Assembly (NCBI GenBank): GCA_029168955.1
Contig: JAPDOI010001570.1
Location: forward strand, 20,001-84,000
Direction: 5' to 3'
DNA length: 64,000 nucleotides
Origin: Aplectana chamaeleonis
Taxonomy: Eukaryota > Nematoda > Chromadorea > Rhabditida > Cosmocercidae
In this document: piece by piece, positions 55,681 through 64,000 of the stretch
Position numbering within the stretch: position 1 is the first letter of the stretch
Layout of the letters: every line of letters begins with the position of its first letter
The notes under the pieces: model-generated
Database searches by the model: none
Seen by the model: the letters and a program-made list of their open reading frames with translations, nothing else
Told to the model about the DNA's origin: nothing
Program-made: the position numbers and the translations under genes

Positions 55681-58600
55681 AGAACGGATTTCCACTCCCG
55701 AAATACCCGATATACGACAGATGTTGCCTCCACGAAGGGGTTTTTACTCCCCTAAGCCACCGTCCAAATACGTTTCAAACGGATTCCCACCCCGAAATAC
55801 CCGATACACGACAGATTTAGCCTCCACGCAGGGGTTTTCTTCCCCTGAGCCACCGTTCAAATACGTTTCAAACGGATTCCCACCCCCGAAATACCCGACG
55901 TACGACAGATTTTGCCTCCACGAAGGGGTTTTCCTCTCCTAAGCCACCGTCCAAATACGTTTCAAACGGATTCCCACCCCCGAAATACCCGATGTACGAC
56001 AGATTTTGCCTCCACGAAGGGGATTTCCTTCCCTAAGCCACCGTCCAAATACGCTCAAACGGGTTCCCACCCCCGAAATACCCGATGTACGACAGATTTT
56101 GCCTCCACGAAGGGGTTTTCCTCCCCTAAGCCACCGTCCAAATACGCTCAAACGGATTCCCACCCCCGAAATACCCGATGTACGACAGATTTTGCCTCCA
56201 CGAAGGGGATTTCCTCCCCTAAGCCACCGTCCAAATACGCTCAAACGGATTCCCACCCCCGAAATACCCGATGTACGACAGATTTTGCCTCCACGAAGTG
56301 GATTTCCCCCCCTAAGCGACGCCGCAGGCTGCACCGCCCAAATACGTTTCAAACGGATTCCCACCCCCGAAATACCCGATACACGACAGATTTTGCCTCC
56401 ACGAAGGGGTTTTCCTCCCCTAAGCCACCGTCCAAATACGTTTCAAACGGATTCCCACCCCCGAAATACCCGATACACGACAGATTTTGCCTCCACGAAG
56501 GGGTTTTCCTCCCCTAAGCCACCGTCCAAATACGTTCAAACGGATTCCCACCCCCGAAATACCCGATGTACGACAGATTTCGCCTCCACGAAGGGGTTTT
56601 CCTTCCCTAAGCCACCGTCCAAATACGCTCAAACGGATTCCCACCCCCGAAATACCCGATGTACGACAGATTTTGCCTCCACGAAGGGGTTTTCCTTCCC
56701 TAAGCCACCGTCCAAATAACAGATTTTGCCTCCACAAAGGGGTTTTCCTCCCCTAAGCCACCGTCCAAATACGCTCAAACGGATTCACACCCCCGAAATA
56801 CCCGATGTACGACAGATTTTGCCTCCACGAAGGGGATTTCCTCCCCTAAGCCACCATCCAAATACGCTCAAACGGATTCCCACCCCCGAAATACCCGATG
56901 TACGACAGATTTTGCCTCCACGAAGGGGATTTCCTCCATGCGACGCCGCAGGCTGCACCGTCCAAATACGTTTCAAACGGATTTTCACCCCGAAATACCC
57001 GATGTACGACAGATTTTGCCTCCACGAAGGGTTTTCCTCCCTAAGCCACCGTCCAAATACGCTCAAACGGATTCCCACCCCGAAATACCCGATGTACGAC
57101 AGATTTTGCCTCCACGAAGGGGTTTTCCCCTAAGCCACCGTCCAAATACGTTCAAACGGATTCCCACCCCCGAAATACCCGATGTACGACAGATTTTGCC
57201 TCCACGAAGGGGTTTTCCTCCCATAAGCCACCGTCCAAATACGCTCAAACGGATTCCCACCCCCGAAATACCCGATGTACGACAGATTTTGCCTCCACGA
57301 AGGGGTTTTCCTCCCATAAGCCACCGTCCAAATACGCTCAAACGGATTCCCACCCCCGAAATACCCGATGTACGACAGATTTTGCCTCCACGAAGGGGTT
57401 TTCCTTCCCTAAGCCACCGTCCAAATACGCTCAAACGGATTCCCACTCCGAAATACCCGATGTACGACAGATTTTGCCTCCACGAAGGGGATTTCCTCCC
57501 CTAAGCCACCGTCCAAATACGCTCAAACGGATTCCCACCCCCGAAATACCCGATGTACGACAGATTTTGCCTCCACCAAAGGGTTTTCCTCCCATAAGCC
57601 ACCGTCCAAATACGCTCAAACGGATTCCCACCCCCGAAATACCCGATGTACGACAGATTTTGCCTCCACGAAGGATTTCCCCCAAAGCGACGCCGCAGGC
57701 TGCACCGTTCAAATACGCTCAAACGGATTCCCACCCCGAAATGCCCGATGTACGACAGATTTTGCCTCCAGGAAGGGGTTTTCCTTCCCTAAGCCACCGT
57801 CCAAATACGCTCAAACGGATTCCCACCCCGAAATACCCGATGTACGACAGATTTTGCCTCCACGAACGGGTTTGCCTCCCCTAAGCCACCGTCCAAATAC
57901 GCTCAAACGGATTCCCACCTCCGAAGTACCCGATGTACGACAGATTTTGCCTCCACGAAGGGGTTTTCCTCCCCTAAGCCACCGTCCAAATACGCTCAAA
58001 CGGATTCCCACCCCGAAATACCCGATGTACGACAGATTTTGCCTCCACGAAGGGGTTTTCCCCCTAAGCGACGCCGCAGGCTGCACCGTCCAAATACGTT
58101 TCAAACGGATTCCCACCCCGAAATACCCGATGTACGACAGATTTTGCCTCCACGAAGGGTTTTCCTCCCCTAAGCCACCGTCCAAATACGTTTCAAACGG
58201 ATTCCCACCCCGAAATACCCGATGTACGACAGATTTTGCCTCCACGAAGGGGTTTTCCTCCCTAAGCCACCGTCCAAATACGCTCAAACGGATTCCCACC
58301 CCGAAATACCCGATGTACGACAGATTTTGCCTCCACGAAGGGGTTTTCCTCTCCCTAAGCCACCGTCCAAATACGTTTCAAACGGATTTTCACCCCGAAA
58401 TACCCGATGTACGACAGATTTTGCCTCCACGAAGGGTTTTCCTCCCTAAGCCACCGTCCAAATACGCTCAAACGGATTCCCACCCCGAAATACCCGATGT
58501 ACGACAGATTTTGCCTCCACGGAGGGGTTTTCCTCTCCTAAGCCACCGTCCAAATACGTTTCAAACGGATCCCCACCCCCGAAATACCAGATGTACGACA

Positions 58601-61600
58601 GATTTTGCCTCCACGAAGGGGTTTTCCTCCCCTAAGCCACCGTCCAAATACGTTTCAAACGGATCCCCACCCCCGAAATACCAGATGTACGACAGATTTT
58701 GCCTCCACGAAGGAGTTTTCCTCCTCTGAGCCACCGCCCAAATACGTTTCAAACGGATTCCCACCCTCGAAATACCCGATGTACGACAGATTTTGCCTCC
58801 ACGAAGGGGAGTTCCTCCCCTAAGCCACCGTCCAAATACGTTTCAAACGGATTTTCACCCCGAAATACCCGATGTACGACAGATTTTGCCTCCACGAAGG
58901 GTTTCCTCCCCTAAGCCACCGTCCAAATACGTTTCAAACGGATTCCCACCCCGAAATACCCGATGTACGACAGATTTTGCCTCCACGAAGGGTTTTCCTC
59001 CCCTAAGCCACCGTCCAAATACGCTCAAACGGATTCCCACCCCGAAATACCCGATGTACGACAGATTTTGCCTCCACGAAGGGTTTTCCTCCCTAAGCCA
59101 CCGTCCAAATACGTTTCAAACGGATTCCCACCCCGAAATACCCGATGTACGACAGATTTTGCCTCCACGAAGGGATTTCCTAAGCGACGCCGCAGGCTGC
59201 ACCGTCCAAATACGTTTCAAACGGATTCCCACCCCGAAATACCCGATGTACGACAGATTTTGCCTCCACGAAGGGGTTTTCCTCCCCTAAGCCACCGTCC
59301 AAATACGTTTCAAACGGATTCCCACCCCGAAATACCCGATGTACGACAGATTTTGCCTCCACGAAGGGGTTTTCCCTAAGCGACGCCGCAGGCTGCACCG
59401 TCCAAATACGTTTCAAACGGATTCCCACCCCGAAATACCCGATGTACGACAGATTTTGCCTCCACGAAGGATTCCTCCCCTAAGCGACGCCGCAGGCTGC
59501 ACCGTCCAAATACGTTTCAAACGGATTCCCACCCCGAAATACCCGATGTACGACAGATTTTGCCTCCACGAAGGGGTTTTCCTCCCCTAAGCCACCGTCC
59601 AAATACGCTCAAATGGATTCCGACCCCCCGAAATACCCGATGTACGACAGATTTTGCCTCCACGAAAGGGTGTTCCTTCTCTAAGCCACCGTCCAAATAC
59701 GCTCAATCGGATTCCCACCCCCGAAATACCCGATGTACGACAGATTTTGCCTCCACGAAGGGTTTTCCTCTCCTAAGCCACCGTCCAAATACTCTCAAAC
59801 GGATTCCCACCCCGAAATACCCGATACACGACAGATTTAGCCTCCACGAAGGGGTTTTCCTCCCCTAAGCCACCGTCCAAATACGCTCAAACGGATTCCC
59901 ACCCCGAAATACCCGATGCACGACAGATTTTGCCTCCACGAAGGGGTTTTCCTCCCCTAAGCCACCGTCCAAATACGTTTCAAACGGATTTCCACCCCCG
60001 AAATACCCGATACACGACAGATTTTGCCTCCACGAAGGGGATTTCCTCCCCTAAGCCACCGTCCAAATACGTTTCAAACGGATTCCCACCCCGAAATACC
60101 CGATGTACGACAGATTTAGCCTCCACGAAGGGGTTTTCCTCCCCTAAGCCACCGTCCAAATACGCTCAAACGGATTCCCACCCCGAAATACCCGATGCAC
60201 GACAGATTTTGCCTCCACGAAGGGGATTCCCCCCCCCCCCCCTAAGCGAGGCCGCAGGCTGCACTGTCCAAATACGCTCAAACGGATTCCCACCCCGAAA
60301 TACCCGATGTACGACAGATTTTGCCTCCACGAAGGGTTTTCCTCCCCTAAGCCACCGTCCAAATACGTTTCAAACGGATTCCCACCCCGAAATACCCGAT
60401 GTACGACAGATTTTGCCTCCACGAAGGGTTTTCCTCCCTAAGCCACCGTCCAAATACGTTTCAAACGGATTCCCACCCCGAAATACCCGATGTACGACAG
60501 ATTTTGCCTCCACGAAGGGTTTTCCTCCCTAAGCCACCGTCCAAATACGCTCAAACGGATTCCCACCCCGAAATACCCGATGTACGACAGATTTTGCCTC
60601 CACGAAGGGTTTTCCTCCCCTAAGCCACCGTCCAAATACGTTTCAAACGGATTCCCACCCCCGAAATACCCGATGTACGACAGATTTTGCCTCCACGAAG
60701 GGTTTTCCTCCCTGACGCCTAAGCCACCGTCCAAATACGTTTCAAACGGATTCCCACCCCGAAATACCCGATGTACGACAGATTTTGCCTCCACGAAGGG
60801 TTTTCCCTGACGCCGCAGGCTGCACCGTCCAAATACGTTTCAAACGGATTCCCACCCCGAAATACCCGATGTACGACAGATTTTGCCTCCACGAAGGGTT
60901 TTCCTCCCTAAGCCACCGTCCAAATACGCTCAAACGGATTCCCCCCCGAAATACCCGATGTACGACAGATTTTGCCTCCACGAAGGGGTTTCCCTAAGCG
61001 ACGCCGCAGGCTGCACCGTCCAAATACGTTTCAAACGGATTCCCACCCCGAAATACCCGATGTACGACAGATTTTGCCTCCACGAAGGGTTTTCCTCCCT
61101 AAGCCACCGTCCAAATACGTTTCAAACGGATTCCCACCCCGAAATACCCGATGTACGACAGATTTTGCCTCCACGAAGGGGTTTTCCTCCCTAAGCCACC
61201 GTCCAAATACGTTTCAAACGGATTCCCACCCCGAAATACCCGATGTACGACAGATTTTGCCTCCACGAAGGGTTTTCCTCCCTAAGCCACCGTCCAAATA
61301 CGCTCAAACGGATTCCCACCCCGAAATACCCGATGTACGACAGATTTTGCCTCCACGAAGGATTTCCCTAAGCGACGCCGCAGGCTGCACCGTCCAAATA
61401 CGTTTCAAACGGATTCCCACCCCGAAATACCCGATGTACGACAGATTTTGCCTCCACGAAGGGGTTTTCCTCCCTAAGCCACCGTCCAAATACGCTCAAA
61501 CGGATTCCCACCCCGAAATACCCGATGTACGACAGATTTTGCCTCCACGAAGGGATTCCCCTAAGCGACGCCGCAGGCTGCACCGTCCAAATACGTTTCA

Positions 61601-64000
61601 AACGGATTTTCACCCCGAAATACCCGATGTACGACAGATTTTGCCTCCACGAAGGAGTTTTCCTCCCCTAAGCCACCGTCGAAATACGTTTCAAACGGAT
61701 TTCCATTCCGAAATACCCGATGTACGACAGATTTTGCCTCCACGAAGGGGATTCCCCCCCCCCCTAAGCGACGCCGCAGGCTGCACCGCCCAAATACGTT
61801 TCAAACGGATTTCCACCCCAGAAATACCCGATACACGACAGATTTTGCCTCCACGAAGGGGTTTTCCTCCCCTAAGCCACCGTCCAAATACGTTTCAAAC
61901 GGATTCCCACCCCCGAAATACCCGATGTACGACAGATTTTGCCTCCACGAAGGGGTTTTCCTCCCCTAAGCCACCGTCCAAATACGTTTCAAACGGATTC
62001 CCACCCCCGAAATACCCGATGTACGACAGATTTTGCCTCCACGAAGGGGATTTCCCCCCCCCCCCTAAGCGACGCCGCAGGCTGCACCGTCCAAATAGGG
62101 TTTAAACTGATTTTCACCCCCGAAATACCCGATGTACGACAGATTTTGCCTCCACGAAGGGGTTTTCCTCTCCTAAGCCACCGTCCAAATACGTTTCAAA
62201 CGGATTCCCACCCCAGAAATACCCGATGTACGACAGATTTTCCCTCCACGAAGGGGTTTTCCTCTCCTAAGCCACCGCCCAAATACGTTTCAAACGGATT
62301 CCCACCCCGAAATACCCGATGTACGACAGATTTTGCCTCCACGAAGGGTTTTCCTCCCTAAGCCACCGTCCAAATACGTTTCAAACGGATTCCCACCCCC
62401 GAAATACCTGATGTACGACAGATTTTGCCTCCACGCAGGGTTTTGCTCCCCTAAGCCACCGTCCAAATACGTTTCAAACGGATTCCCACCCCCGAAATAC
62501 CCGATGTACGACAGATTTTGCCTCCACGAAGGGTTTTCCTCCCATAAGCCACCGTCCAAATACGCTCAAACGGATTCCCACCCCGAAATACCCGATGTAC
62601 GACAGATTTTGCCTCCACGAAGGGTTTTCCTCCCTAAGCCACCGTCCAAATACGTTTCAAACGGATTTTCACCCCGAAATACCCGATGTACGACAGATTT
62701 TGCCTCCACGAAGGGTTTTCCTCCCATAAGCCACCGTCCAAATACGTTTCAAACGGATTCCCACCCCGAAATACCCGATGTACGACAGATTTTGCCTCCA
62801 CGAAGGGTTTTCCTCCCTAAGCCACCGTCCAAATACGTTTCAAACGGATTCCCACCCCGAAATACCCGATGTACGACAGATTTTGCCTCCACGAAGGGTT
62901 TTCCTCCCTAAGCCACCGTCCAAATACGTTTCAAACGGATTCCCACCCCGAAATACCCGATGTACGACAGATTTTGCCTCCACGAAGGGTTTTCCCCCTA
63001 AGCGACGCCGCCGGCTGCAACGTCCAAATACGTTTCAAACGGATTCCCACCTCCGAAGTACCCGATGTACGACAGATTTTGCCTCCACGAAGGGGTTTTC
63101 CTCCCATAAGCCACCGTCCAAATACGCTCAAACGGATTCCCACCCCGAAATACCCGATGTACGACAGATTTTGCCTCCACGAAGGATTTCCCCCTAAGCG
63201 ACGCCGCAGGCTGCACCGTCCAAATAGGGTTTAAGCTGATTTTCACCCCCCAAATACCCGACGTACGACAGAATTTGCCTCCACGAAGGGGTTTTCCTCT
63301 CCTAAGCCACCGGCCACATACGCATCAAACGGATTTCCACCCCCGAAATACCCGATGTACGACAGATTTTGCCTCCACGAAGGGGTTTTCCTCTCCTAAG
63401 CCACCGTCCAAATACGTTTCAAACGGATTCCCACCCCCGAAATACCCGATGTACGACAGATTTTGCCTCCACGAAGGGGTTTCCTCCCCTAAGCCACCGT
63501 CCAAATACGTTTCAAACGGATTCCCACCCCCGAAATACCCGATGTACGACAGATTTTGCCTCCACGAAGGGGTTTTCCTCCCCTAAGCCACCGTCCAAAT
63601 ACGCTCAAACGGATTCCCACCCCCGAAATACCCGATGTACGACAGATTTTGCCTCCACGAAGGGGTTTTCCTTCCTAAGCCACCGTCCAAATACGTTTCA
63701 AACGGATTTTCACCCCGAAATACCCGATGTACGACAGATTTTGCCTCCACGAAGGGGTTTTCCTCCCCTAAGCCACCGTCCAAATACGTTTCAAACGGAT
63801 TCCCACCCCGAAATACCCGATGTACGACAGATTTTGCCTCCACGAAGGGGTTTTCCTCCCTAAGCCACCGTCCAAATACGTTTCAAACGGATTCCCACCC
63901 CGAAATACCCGATGTACGACAGATTTTGCCTCCACGAAGGGTTTTCCTCCCCTAAGCTGCACCGTCCAAATACGTTTCAAACGGATTTTCACCCCGAAAT
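55681..64000. repeat. 93-94-bp satellite array, about 88 copies, open at the window end
   Basis: The consensus unit runs in order: GATTTTGCCTCCACGAAGGG, GTTTTCCTCCCCTAAGCCAC, CGTCCAAATACGYTCAAACG, GATTCCCACCCCCGAAATAC, CCGATGTACGACA. Two main types differ at one site (CGCTCAAAC, 93 bp; CGTTTCAAAC, 94 bp) and occur in blocks. The CGCTC type dominates 56050-58030 and the CGTTTC type is commoner elsewhere. Homopolymer lengths vary (CCCC or CCCCC before GAAATAC; GAAGGG or GAAGGGG). About 16 units carry an extra 14 bp. All three plus-strand frames are open for long distances, so the proline-rich peptides they encode are not evidence of protein coding. Confidence 0.98.
56315..63215. repeat. Satellite subtype with 14-bp insertion GACGCCGCAGGCTG
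   Basis: In about 16 units TAAGC-CACCG is replaced by TAAGC-GACGCCGCAGGCTG-CACCG. They occur near 56315, 56939, 57688, 58069, 59184, 59379, 59485, 60244, 60810, 60999, 61371, 61564, 61766, 62068, 63001 and 63201. A three-base remnant (TAAGCTGCACCG) near 63956 looks like a deletion derivative. Spacing is irregular (one to twelve units). Most such units also have a shortened CTCCCC tract just upstream. Confidence 0.9.

Noticed and set aside
55721..63955. Many long proline-rich open frames (up to 377 codons) on both strands
   Set aside because: All are within the 93-94-bp satellite. Three plus-strand frames are open at once, and they switch with each length variant, which real coding sequence would not do.
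55681..64000. CRISPR-like array
   Set aside because: The units are directly tandem with no unique spacers, and the genome is eukaryotic.

Overview
The window looks like a stretch of eukaryotic, most probably nematode, nuclear DNA that is almost entirely repeats and transposable elements. The nematode reading rests on three things. There is an RTE-type non-LTR retrotransposon and a DD34D mariner of the kinds I know from hookworms and related strongylid worms. The few credible splice signals have the nematode form (TTTTCAG acceptor, GTAAGT donor). There are no bacterial operons, ribosome binding sites or long uninterrupted genes. The species assignment is inference, not proof.

Layout. 1-9,000: AT-rich non-coding DNA with a TA microsatellite (845-988) and scattered MITEs. 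9,000-10,250: a tRNA-like remnant and the best candidate for a host exon (9753-9910, minus strand, signal-peptide-like). 11,000-13,000: old repeats and two head-to-tail TTAA elements. 12,985-14,784: a broken mariner with a 780-bp element inserted in its transposase frame. 15,000-33,000: many MITEs of four target-site classes (TA, TWA, TTAA, 8-bp) plus a non-LTR ORF2 tail (32,640-33,050). 33,597-35,028: a hAT-like element with a perfect 8-bp target duplication. 36,400-38,350: a pile-up of MITEs. 38,850-40,720: a tRNA-like repeat split by a 1.57-kb element that contains a possible two-exon gene. 41,030-41,330: 42-bp satellite. 41,395-46,110: a dead RTE retrotransposon cut by three MITEs, one of which carries a fourth. 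46,500-49,000: TTAA element and GC-rich repeats. 49,152-49,828: a 677-bp near-perfect palindrome. 49,930-51,650: 21-bp and 42-bp satellites of common origin. 52,000-55,600: non-coding DNA with another TTAA element and a GC-rich TIR element containing a perfect 33-bp hairpin. 55,681-64,000: about 88 copies of a 93-94-bp satellite that runs off the window end.

How it fits together. No host pathway can be assembled from this window. What is informative is the insertion stratigraphy: several insertions hit sequences whose uninterrupted form can be deduced (reading frames, paralogous repeats), so target-site duplications can be read exactly. These are TA for Tc1/mariner-type MITEs, TTA/TAA/TCA for PIF/Harbinger-like MITEs, TTAA for a large AGGCA-ended family, 8 bp for hAT, and, unusually, the 5-bp palindrome CCTGG/CCAGG for two elements I cannot classify.
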